This document shows, piece by piece, positions 29,001 through 36,391 of a DNA stretch of 64,000 bases. Made by a program: the position numbers and the translations under genes. The notes under the pieces were generated by a model that had not been told where the DNA came from, ran no database searches, and saw only the letters and a program-made list of their open reading frames with translations. Source of the DNA: Verrucomicrobiaceae bacterium (lineage in GTDB: Bacteria > Verrucomicrobiota > Verrucomicrobiia > Verrucomicrobiales > Verrucomicrobiaceae); the NCBI GenBank assembly GCA_019694165.1, contig JAIBCL010000002.1, positions 310,001 through 374,000 on the forward strand. The letters are read 5' to 3'. The first letter of the stretch is position 1, and each line of letters begins with the position of its first letter.

Positions 29001-32000
29001 CGTGCTGCGCTGATCCCTGCTCAGCCAGCGTCTCGAGTTCGGCAGTCTTCGCATTCTTTTTGTCTTCGAGATCGGCGATCACCGACTCAAGCTGCGAGCA
29101 CTGCGCCTCAGCCCGCTTGAATGCCTTGTCAGCGTCACGCGCACGTTCCTCCGCGTCATCAGCTTCCGCACGTCTCGCAGCCAAAGCGGCCTCCGCTACC
29201 TGGATGCGATCTTTGTGCTGGGATTCTGTCGCCGCCAGGCCCAGCACCGCGGCTTCGAGCGCCGCGGCCTTGTCCTTCAAATCCTTCCAGCCCGACTCGT
29301 GTTGAGCAAACAGCGCCGAAGCCGCCGTCGCAGCCTCATGCTTCTCGGCGTGCAGCTTCGTCGCCTCGTCGAGTTCCCGCCGCACACGCGCGATCTGCTC
29401 GTGCAGCGCGGTCGCCTGCGTCTCGGCCTCGGTCCTAGCCCGCTCAGCTTTCTCCGCATCGGCGGTGAGCGCCGCGAGCCGCTCCTCGGTCTTCCTGGCG
29501 AGTTCCTGCTGCGTGCGCAGGAGGCTCTCCACGTCCACCAACTTCGCCTGCGCGGCCTGCATCTGGCGCGCGGCCTCCTGGTGCTGGTGTTCCGCATCCG
29601 CGACGGCCTTCGCCTTGCCGTCGATCTGAGACTGCGCGTGCTCGAGATCAGCCCGCGTCTGCGTAAGCTTCAGCGTCGTCTGCTTCAACTGCTCGTCAGC
29701 GGTCGTCCGCTTTTTCTCAAGCTGCTGCCCCTCGTCCGCAAGCGCCTGCAATCGCTGCTCCGCCTCTCCCAGGAGCTGCTGCCGGGAAACAAGCAACGCC
29801 TGCGCCTCAGCCAGCTTCTTCTCTGCCTCCTGTGTCTGGGCGGTGACCGACTTCACCTTCGCATCCGCGTCAGCGGCGGCCTTCTGGTTCTCGGCCGACT
29901 GCTTCGTGGCGGCATTGAGTTCCTCCCTCGCCTTCGCAAGCAGCACCGTGAGCGCCTGCAATTCCTCACCGGCCTTCGCGCGCTTCGTCTCCGCATCGCG
30001 GCTGTCTGCATCGAGCGACTTCGCACGCTGCTCGGCCACCGAGACGAGCTGCTGCTGTGAAGCGAGCGCCGCCTGTACTTCAGCAAGCTTCTTCTCGCCC
30101 GCCTGCACGCGCTCCTCGATGTCCTTCACCCTCGCCTCCGCTTCGGACGCCGCCTGCTTCTTCTCCGCGCTGACTTTCGTCGCCGCATCGAGATCGGCCT
30201 TCGCCTTCGCCAGTTCCGCCGTCAGCGATTCAAGCTGGCCGCTCGCTTCACCGCGCCGCTGCTCGATCTGCCGCGTCTCGTCGGCGAGGTCCTTCAATCG
30301 TTGCCCGGCCTCCGCCACGAGTCGCTGCTTCGACTCCAGCGCGCCCGCCGCTTCCGTGTGCGAACTCTGCGCCGTGGCGAGCAAGGCGGAGACGGCCTGA
30401 TGCTTCGAGTCGGTTTCCTTGAGCGCCGACTCGGTTTCCTCATGGCGCTTTGCCAGCGTTTTCAACAGCGCGTGCTGGGCCGCGCCCTGCTCGGTGAGCT
30501 TCGCCAGCTCCTCGCTCTTCGACTCGCGCTGCTGGTTGAGGCTCACGACGAGCGCGGCCAGCTCCGTGCGCTGCGCTTCCACGGCCTTGAGCGCCTTGCT
30601 TGCATCGCCGAGTCGCGAATCAGTCGCGGCGAGTTCGTCCAGCTTCTTCGTCAGCTCGGCCTCGCGCACTTTGAGTTTCTCGACACGGACCTCGACCTCC
30701 TGCAGTTCGTTCGTCTTCGCGGCGATCGCCGTCTGTGACTCGGCGGTGCGCGCCTTCAGCGTCGCCTCGGTCGCGGTGATCTGCCCGCGCAATTCTCCGA
30801 GCTGTGCTGCCTGCGCGGCGGCCTCCTGCTTTGTCTTCTCGACCGATGCACGCGCATCGTCGAGCTGCCTGGTCACCTGCGTGAGCGTCTGGCTTTTCTG
30901 CTCCGCCTCGCGCACGCGCGCCTCCGCTTCGACTGCGTTCTTCGTCAGTTCAGAGATGCGCGACTCAAGACCGGCCGCGTTCTTGCGCAGCGAAGCAAGC
31001 TGGTGCTCCGCCAGCTCCTTCTCCGCGGCGAGCTGGCGCGCCTGCGTCTCGATGGACTGGCGCTCTTCGCGAGCGGCCTGCGCCTCGGCGCGCCGTTGCG
31101 CGAGGAGCTTCTCCACGCTGGCCATCTCGCTCTGTGTCGTCTTGTGCTGCCCGAGCAGGGCGGCCAGCGCCATCTCAGCGGCGGACTTCTTCGACTCCAG
31201 ATCACCCAGCGACTTCGATACATGGCCGAGCTGCTGCTGCGTGCCGCTGAGTTCCGACACACGCACCTCGTGCCGCGTGATCTCGCCCTGCACGTTCTTC
31301 AACCGCGCCTCCGCAGACTGCGCCGCGGCCTGTGCGTCGGCCAGACGCTGCTCCGCCTTCGCGGCCTCCGCCTGAGTCCTTGTGATGTGCGACTGCGCAT
31401 CAGCATCGCTCTTCTGCAGATCGCCAATGCGCTTCTCAAGCTCGCGCAGCTCTCCCTGGCGCGCGTCATGCCGTCCGTTCAGCGATGCGAGCGCGGCTTC
31501 AAGCTCGCTCTTCTTTGATTCCAGATCAGCCAGCGCCCGTGTAATGCCGCCGAGCTTCTGCTGCGTGCCGGAGAGTTCCGTGACCTTCGCCTCGTGCGCG
31601 ACGGCCTCCGTGCGCAGGGCACCGAGCCGCCCCTCCGCCCCTGCCACCTCGGCGCGCAATTCCGCCAGCCGTTTTTCCAACGACGAGACCTCGCCGCGCT
31701 TCGCCGCCTCGTCTCCCATCAAAGCCGCCAGCGCCGCATCGAGCGCGCCCTTCTTCGACTCCGCATCCGCCAGCGACTTGGCCGCACCACCGAGCCGCTG
31801 CTCCAAACCCGCCAGTTCGGCCGCCTTGCCTTCGCGCTCCGCGATGTCCTTCGCCAGCGCAGCCGCACGGGCTTCCGCCGCGGCAATCTCGCGTGCGATC
31901 TCGTCACGCCGCCTTTGCGCCTCCGTGGCGGACTTCTCGTCGGCAGACTGCTTTGCCGCCAATGCCGCGACCGCGGCATCAAGCGCGCCGCGCTTCGATT

Positions 32001-33243
32001 CAAGTTCGGCGAGCGACGATTCGAGCACGCCACGCTTCGCCTCCAATTCGGTGAGCGACGAGCCGAGCGTCGCACGCTTCGACTCCAGTTCCGCCACCGA
32101 TGCCGCCACGCCGCCGAGCTTTGCATGCTCTCCGGACAAGGAGGCCACCCTCGCCTCCTGCGAGGCTGCCTGCTGCCGGACAGCAGCCAGTTGCGCCTCG
32201 GCTGCGGCGATGTCATCGCGCAGTGACGCCGCACGTTTCGCGGCTTCCTGTTCCTCCGCCGCAAAGCGCCCGGCCTGATCTTGTTGCGCCTTCGCGCTCT
32301 CGGCGGCGCGCGAGCGGCTGGCTTCGGCATCGCGCTGCGCGGTGGCAACGTCCTTGCGGGCCGATTCGATGCCTGATTGCAACGCCGAGAGTTCCGCCTT
32401 CGCGGCAGCGACTGCGGCGACGGATGACTCCAGCTCTGACTTGTTCTTCGCAAGCGCAGCGGCCTCCGCCTTCAATCCGGCGAGCTTCGCGGCGGTTTCA
32501 TCCGCATCCTTCTTCCCACGGGCAAGTTCTTCGTCCCGGGCCGCCCGCGCCGCTTCACGTTCGCGCTTGAGCTTCTCGATCTCTTCGCGGAGAGCCGCGG
32601 CTTCGGCGGCGGTCGCGCCTGCTGGCGATGCCGGAGGTGTCACGCCTGCTGGCGGTGGCGGCGGCTTCGTTGCCAGCGTGGCTGCCGGCGTCTGGCCTGC
32701 GACCGAAGGCTTTGGCAGCGGCACGGTGGAAGGCGGCGGTGGAGGGGGCTTCGCCGGCGCACGGGAGAGCGGCGCCTTCGTCGGCTCCACCTTCGATGTA
32801 TCGGGAGCCGGCACTTCCGGCGCGGGCGCGATGGTGAGCGGCTCCTTCACCCGCACAGACTCTGTATCTCCGCGGCGTCCATCCGTGCGGGCGGGCTCCG
32901 CCTTCGCGGAAGGCGCGGCCTTCAGCGTCTCGGACGAGGTGGAGTCTTTCGCCGCACGATCCCGGAAGCGCGCGTGAAGCTGGCCGAAGCTGACCTTGTC
33001 ACCGCCCTTCACCCGGGCGCGGGTGACACGCTTGCCGTTGACGAAGGTGCCGTTGGAGGACTTCAGGTCCACCACCTCGTAGGTGCCGTCCGGCTGGCGG
33101 ACAAACTCCGAGTGAAAGCCCGAGATGAAAGTGTTGTCGATGACGATGTCGTTGCTGGCATCACGCCCGAGGGAAAGCCGGTCCTCAAGCAAATCGAAGA
33201 CGAACTCATTGCCGTCGTTGAGATTGAAAGCCAGATAAGGCAT
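26077..33243 (-). CDS. giant FHA / coiled-coil protein with GrpE-like C-terminus
   Basis: 2388 residues. N-terminal FHA domain at about 1-95, with LGRDASNDIVID, the S-x-x-H of ISGFHSEF and SSNGTFVNGKRV: all phosphothreonine-binding positions are kept. A Pro-rich linker (about 105-215) includes KPPPPPPSTVP. About 2,050 residues of Ala/Glu/Lys/Gln heptads follow, with internal repeats: LGG-x-ALADLESKK-type units of about 100 residues, and three 30-residue copies of EFKKFAADLQKQAEAFEK type near the end. The last 115 residues (LIKRLDLIDVLIQRYAGVNG, ILHQHGVTEFEVAAGTEVDV, ENYRPGFIYS, EVILRKVEV) follow the GrpE pattern of helices plus beta domain. It is probably a filamentous scaffold that docks to the adjacent Hsp70. 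It is intact. Confidence 0.92.
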   Translation of the reverse strand: MPYLAFNLNDGNEFVFDLLEDRLSLGRDASNDIVIDNTFISGFHSEFVRQPDGTYEVVDLKSSNGTFVNGKRVTRARVKGGDKVSFGQLHARFRDRAAKDSTSSETLKAAPSAKAEPARTDGRRGDTESVRVKEPLTIAPAPEVPAPDTSKVEPTKAPLSRAPAKPPPPPPSTVPLPKPSVAGQTPAATLATKPPPPPAGVTPPASPAGATAAEAAALREEIEKLKREREAARAARDEELARGKKDADETAAKLAGLKAEAAALAKNKSELESSVAAVAAAKAELSALQSGIESARKDVATAQRDAEASRSRAAESAKAQQDQAGRFAAEEQEAAKRAASLRDDIAAAEAQLAAVRQQAASQEARVASLSGEHAKLGGVAASVAELESKRATLGSSLTELEAKRGVLESSLAELESKRGALDAAVAALAAKQSADEKSATEAQRRRDEIAREIAAAEARAAALAKDIAEREGKAAELAGLEQRLGGAAKSLADAESKKGALDAALAALMGDEAAKRGEVSSLEKRLAELRAEVAGAEGRLGALRTEAVAHEAKVTELSGTQQKLGGITRALADLESKKSELEAALASLNGRHDARQGELRELEKRIGDLQKSDADAQSHITRTQAEAAKAEQRLADAQAAAQSAEARLKNVQGEITRHEVRVSELSGTQQQLGHVSKSLGDLESKKSAAEMALAALLGQHKTTQSEMASVEKLLAQRRAEAQAAREERQSIETQARQLAAEKELAEHQLASLRKNAAGLESRISELTKNAVEAEARVREAEQKSQTLTQVTRQLDDARASVEKTKQEAAAQAAQLGELRGQITATEATLKARTAESQTAIAAKTNELQEVEVRVEKLKVREAELTKKLDELAATDSRLGDASKALKAVEAQRTELAALVVSLNQQRESKSEELAKLTEQGAAQHALLKTLAKRHEETESALKETDSKHQAVSALLATAQSSHTEAAGALESKQRLVAEAGQRLKDLADETRQIEQRRGEASGQLESLTAELAKAKADLDAATKVSAEKKQAASEAEARVKDIEERVQAGEKKLAEVQAALASQQQLVSVAEQRAKSLDADSRDAETKRAKAGEELQALTVLLAKAREELNAATKQSAENQKAAADADAKVKSVTAQTQEAEKKLAEAQALLVSRQQLLGEAEQRLQALADEGQQLEKKRTTADEQLKQTTLKLTQTRADLEHAQSQIDGKAKAVADAEHQHQEAARQMQAAQAKLVDVESLLRTQQELARKTEERLAALTADAEKAERARTEAETQATALHEQIARVRRELDEATKLHAEKHEAATAASALFAQHESGWKDLKDKAAALEAAVLGLAATESQHKDRIQVAEAALAARRAEADDAEERARDADKAFKRAEAQCSQLESVIADLEDKKNAKTAELETLAEQGSAQHALVKSLQSRRAAAESAVQQAETQRADLEDEMGKLTARVEAAGKSLAESDGRAKSLADESARLEKSRDELRGEIDALQAQITKARSELEQTAQLAAMNQKAAAEAEALFVKHNASWNEVQQKSSVLEAAVAKLVNDERDQQKKIATTLEELRRVEDALEAKRASVVVLEDQEAEARKRCGDLAKQNSEIEKKLAALADTDGRLKDVQTLFEKLSGETKELQPQAEALKKQKGELEAEVARFGADAKRARDELAALEKQREETAAALKKAAADLESVQAKSRAEQDAAAKQLETLRAESAGLDASIAEKRKTLDAETAGRLETMKRTETRLAELAPKVESLEKRLTQLGDVESRLANATTGLKEAERQRLAEEKTLADLAKQQARLQSDLAALTQKSADEKAKGDDLAKRAKAEETRCADAEKRVEKAAAVLEQAETKRAAAEQALEAARAEEKQLKKDIPALTKELAAARAELATVAKQRDETSQFVTRLNVDTEGSKKKLADLQANISTLEEAHRIREDRVMKTQQEVDAMNAKLKAVQEAHESAAAALADLKKQTDEHRKTLETARKQASGIDDEMRARLDRVQSLKADEERLAKTIEAQREQVRALEAECEGGKARIKAVEAQFAEITHTGGRLMSMSEALSMVESRQQETSKSLKEAAEQELALQVKLNTLQETFSRELARMEQIKKERAAGEAELKKYAADLQRQADVLEQSGAERRVAAEAEFKKFAADLQKQAEAFEKTDRDRRAAAEAEFRKYEAELQRQADLLEKADLERRANVEALERRIHDLAGVEKQGVASVEKLQGDLAAMEKRKGDYAAAEAKMKQWQEIEKRLRGQLMELEEKHEVMRRGLPTEEATVLIFANDLIKRLDLIDVLIQRYAGVNGGGIDQQLRTLRASFEDILHQHGVTEFEVAAGTEVDVALRHRITIVDSVPGKSKAKVIENYRPGFIYSHPDGREVILRKVEVRTSSQ

Positions 33244-33392
33244 GCGCCGCAGGAAAAGCCAAGATATTTAAGAAAGGCGAAAATAATGACTCGCAGCGGG
33301 CTTGGCAATCTTTATCCAATGACGAGACGGAAAACTGCGCCGGAGGCGGGTGGCGCAGTCACGCAATTCAGACGCGTGCCGCCATAAGAAAG

Positions 33393-33419
33393 AAGAGCGC
33401 GGGGATCAACCGCGCTCTT
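33393..33419 (-). terminator. rho-independent terminator
   Basis: 10-bp stem AAGAGCGCGG/CCGCGCTCTT with a 7-nt loop. On the minus strand it is followed by CTTTCTTAT. It lies 34 bp after the stop of the secreted protein gene at 33453 and separates that unit from the giant coiled-coil gene, which must then have its own promoter in 33244-33390. Confidence 0.75.
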
Positions 33420-33452
33420 GATCTCAACGAGCAGACGAAGCAAAACGAATCC

Positions 33453-33971
33453 TCACTTCGCAAAAGGACTCGCGGCGATTTTCTTGAAGCTTTCGAGGAG
33501 CTTCATCACGCCGTCCTTCGGGCCGGTGAATTTGATGAAGACATTGGCCTCGGCGGCGGGGACGATGGCACCGAGCAGGGCGTAGCCGGCCTTGGGTGTC
33601 TTCGGGCCGAAAGGCGGGCCGTCAAGGTAGGTGCCGGTGGCTTTGACGACGGTGATCTTCTTGTCGCCAACAGTGACCTCCTCGCGGTTTTTCTCGGGCT
33701 CGCCTTCAAACTGGGAAAACCAGCGTGTGACATTCGCCTCAACATCGCCGCCCTGCCCAGCTCCGAAGTAGTAAAAGACTGCCTCCGCTGGTTTATCGGA
33801 GCCTTCCACGGCGACCTGCAATGTGCCGGCGCGCATCGGCGAAGATGATTCCACCGCTTTCCAAGGCGGGGCGAACTTGAACTTGAGATCAGCCACTGTG
33901 AGCACGGCATCCTCTCCGGATGCGGAAAGCGTGGCCAAGGTGAAGAGCGAAAGACCGATGAGGGGTTTCAT
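33453..33971 (-). CDS. secreted protein of unknown function
   Basis: 172 residues from ATG 33971. Signal peptide MKPLIGLSLFTLATLSASG. The mature protein (LKFKFAPPWKAVESSSPMRA, VFYYFGAGQGGDVEANVTRW, then a hydrophobic strand ALLGAIVPA and a terminal helix) reads as a small alpha/beta fold seen in Planctomycetota/Verrucomicrobiota proteins of unknown function. It follows the cupredoxin gene by about 100 bp and precedes a clear terminator, so the two likely form an operon. Confidence 0.75.
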   Translation of the reverse strand: MKPLIGLSLFTLATLSASGEDAVLTVADLKFKFAPPWKAVESSSPMRAGTLQVAVEGSDKPAEAVFYYFGAGQGGDVEANVTRWFSQFEGEPEKNREEVTVGDKKITVVKATGTYLDGPPFGPKTPKAGYALLGAIVPAAEANVFIKFTGPKDGVMKLLESFKKIAASPFAK

Positions 33972-34072
33972 GGAGAGGATGTTGAGCAAGGGACATGGCA
34001 TGCGGGATTGAGGACGAAGCGCAGAGACCGTGGCCGATCTCACATCCCGCATCCCGCAGCCGCTGCTGATGA

Positions 34073-34537
34073 TCACTTCGTCACCTTCAGAACACCGCGC
34101 ATGAGGAGCCAGTGACCGGGAAAGGTGCAGGCGAAGGGATAGTCACCCGCTTCGGCAGGGGCGGTGAACTCGAGACTCCCGCTCTGGCCGGGTTGGACGA
34201 GTTTCATGGAGGCAAGGATGTCGGTGCTCTCCGGAATATAGCTCTTTTCCATGGCCTTGGGATCGCTGAGCATGGCATTGGCCAGGGCACCGACCTTGTC
34301 GAGCGTTCCGGGCTTCATGAGAATGAAGTTGTGCGGCTGCGGGACGATGCCCCCTGTGTTGTTAAGCGTGAGCTTGACCTTTTGGCCGGCCTTGACGGTG
34401 AGTTCGGTCTTGTCGTAGGCGAGCGGAGAGGCCGGATTGGCGCTGGGCTTGAGTTCGATGGTGGCATCCTCGGCAAATGCGGCTGCGGAGAATCCGAGTG
34501 CGATGACGAGGCTGGCGACGGTGACGCGTGCGATCAT
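34073..34537 (-). CDS. azurin/plastocyanin-like copper protein
   Basis: 154 residues from ATG 34537. Signal peptide MIARVTVASLVIALGFSAAA. Type-1 copper ligands can be read: His in QPHNFIL, then Cys, His and Met in ACTFPGHWLLM, the C-x4-H-x3/4-M arrangement of azurin. VKAGQKVKLTLNN is the usual cupredoxin strand. It is a periplasmic electron carrier; the donor and acceptor are unknown. The next gene encodes a small secreted protein. Confidence 0.9.
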   Translation of the reverse strand: MIARVTVASLVIALGFSAAAFAEDATIELKPSANPASPLAYDKTELTVKAGQKVKLTLNNTGGIVPQPHNFILMKPGTLDKVGALANAMLSDPKAMEKSYIPESTDILASMKLVQPGQSGSLEFTAPAEAGDYPFACTFPGHWLLMRGVLKVTK

Positions 34538-34691
34538 TGGGCGTGTTTGTGGGTTTGTTTTTTGGATTGAGTTCCCGCCGGAGCGGCGGGTGGCTAATCG
34601 AAGGACAGGGCGGTTTTTTTTCAACCAATATTCACGCCGGGCCAAATCCGACGCAGCGAAAGTAATGCACGGTGCATCGCGTTTCGGGTGC

Positions 34692-36044
34692 ATGGAATTC
34701 AGAGACACTGCCCTCGCCACTCACAGAGCCAGCCGCCGGAGTTTCCTCCGGGGAGCGGGCGTGATGCTGGGCCTGCCAGTGATGGAGTCGCTCGCGCCCC
34801 GCGGATTTGCGGCTGCCAAGCCGGCGAAACCACCGGTGCGCATGGCTTTCCTGTACATTCCGAACGGCGTGAATGTCGATGAATGGATGCCGACAGGCGA
34901 AGGCACCGGGTATCAGATGTCGAAATCACTCAAGGTCATCGAAGAGCACAAGGCTGACTTCACCGTGGTATCGGGTCTGTGCCATGACTGGGCGCGGTCG
35001 CATGGGAATGGCGGCGGCGACCACGCACGGGCGACGGCCTCGTTCCTCACCGGCTGTCAGGCAAAGAAGACTGCGGGGGCTGACATTCACCTGGGCATCT
35101 CAGTGGACCAGATCGCGGCGCAGCAGATCGGCCGCTTCACACGGCTGCCTTCCTTGGAACTGAGCACCGACGGCCAGCGCAGCGCCGGACGTTGCGATTC
35201 GGGCTACAGTTGCGCCTATCAGTTCAATCTCGCGTGGCGTTCCGATACGCAGCCGATGGCGCCCGAGATGGATCCGCGGCTCGTCTTCGAACGTCTGTTT
35301 GGCTACGGTTCATCAGGCAAAGGCCCTGATGCGGCACGGCGTCAACGTCTCCAGAAGAGCGTCCTCGACATGGTGCTCGGCGAGGCGAAGAGCATCGCCA
35401 GCAGGGCGAACGCGGCTGACAAGCGGAAGCTTGATGAGTACCTGACGGCAGTGCGCGACATCGAGCAGCGCATTGAGCGTGCCGAAAAAGCCACGGCGCA
35501 ACTTCCGGACGTCCACGCCCCGGCCGGCGTGCCGGACAATTATCAGGAGCACATGCGCACGATGTTTGACCTGCTCACGCTTGCCTTCCAGACGGACAGC
35601 ACGCGCATCGCGACCTTCATGCTGGCGCACGATGGCAGCAACCGCAGCTTCTCCGAGATTGGGGTGCCCGACGGCCACCACAGCATCTCCCACCATCAGC
35701 GCGACGCCGAGAAATTGCGCAAGATCGGTGAGATCGACCGCTTCTACCTCAAACAGTTGGGCTGGTTTCTCGCCAAGCTAAAGGCAACGAAGGACGGCGA
35801 GGGCTCCCTCCTCGACAACTCCATGATCGTCTATGGCGGCGGTATCAGTGATGGCGACCGCCACGACCATAGCCGCCTGCCAGTCATCCTTGCAGGCAAG
35901 GGCGGTGGCACTCTCACGCCTGGCCGGCGCATCGTGCTTGATGGCGAGGTGCCGATGACGAATCTCTACCTCTCCATGCTCGAACGAATGGGAGTCAAAG
36001 CCGAGCGCATCGGCGACAGTACCGGACGGCTCGAAGGAGTCTGA
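34692..36044 (+). CDS. DUF1552 secreted protein (Tat signal)
   Basis: 450 residues from ATG 34692. The N-terminus has a twin-arginine signal (SRRSFLRGAGVMLGLPVM). The body matches DUF1552: RMAFLYIPNGVNVDEWMPTG, VVSGLCHDWA, a GGGDHARATASFLTG metal-binding-like stretch, IVYGGGISDGDRHDHSRLPV and AGKGGG. This is an alkaline-phosphatase/sulfatase-like fold common in Planctomycetota and Verrucomicrobiota. DUF1552 genes usually follow a DUF1592/cytochrome c partner; none is present here. Possibly a periplasmic hydrolase. Confidence 0.88.
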   Translation: MEFRDTALATHRASRRSFLRGAGVMLGLPVMESLAPRGFAAAKPAKPPVRMAFLYIPNGVNVDEWMPTGEGTGYQMSKSLKVIEEHKADFTVVSGLCHDWARSHGNGGGDHARATASFLTGCQAKKTAGADIHLGISVDQIAAQQIGRFTRLPSLELSTDGQRSAGRCDSGYSCAYQFNLAWRSDTQPMAPEMDPRLVFERLFGYGSSGKGPDAARRQRLQKSVLDMVLGEAKSIASRANAADKRKLDEYLTAVRDIEQRIERAEKATAQLPDVHAPAGVPDNYQEHMRTMFDLLTLAFQTDSTRIATFMLAHDGSNRSFSEIGVPDGHHSISHHQRDAEKLRKIGEIDRFYLKQLGWFLAKLKATKDGEGSLLDNSMIVYGGGISDGDRHDHSRLPVILAGKGGGTLTPGRRIVLDGEVPMTNLYLSMLERMGVKAERIGDSTGRLEGV

Positions 36045-36292
36045 TTCGGGAACGACCTCGGGGTACCTGGAACTTGGCGGCACTGCGGCCGCCAACGGGT
36101 CGGTGATCTGTGCGTCGGGATATTTTCCGATTTTCGATTTGTCAGTCACTGGCCCTGAAGGGTTCCGACAGGAGCCGGCATTTGCCGCGCCGTGGGCCAG
36201 GCTCATGCGGCAAAATTTGGTTTTGATCAGTCTTTAGTTTTCATTCCAACAATAAAAGAGGCCCATAAATCCAAACATCGGCAATAATTGCT

Positions 36293-36321
36293 TTGCAAAG
36301 TTGCGCCGTATTTTGTAGAAT
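36293..36321 (+). promoter_or_regulatory. promoter of pseudokinase (and possibly tubulin) unit
   Basis: TTGCAA (36293-36298), a 17-bp spacer and TAGAAT (36316-36321), inside an AT-rich stretch (about 36230-36370) unlike the surrounding GC-rich DNA. Apart from this promoter region, the 347 bp between 36045 and 36391 hold nothing I recognise. The -35 box coincides with the only far-upstream TTG start-like codon, so translation must begin downstream. Confidence 0.6.
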
Positions 36322-36391
36322 TTTCTCTCGACAGCGAAGGTTGAATTTTGTTTTCTTAAAAACTCCCTCGATTCCTCAGTTTCAAAAAGCC

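Noticed and set aside
26077-33243. Dense short repeats across the coiled-coil gene taken as a CRISPR or satellite
   Set aside because: The repetition is at the protein level (heptads and about 30- and 100-residue units) with diverged DNA, in one intact frame. No CRISPR array is seen anywhere in the window.
36293-36391. TTG at 36293 as start of the pseudokinase
   Set aside because: It coincides with the -35 box of a good promoter, and the extra residues have no domain character. GTG 36392 is preferred.
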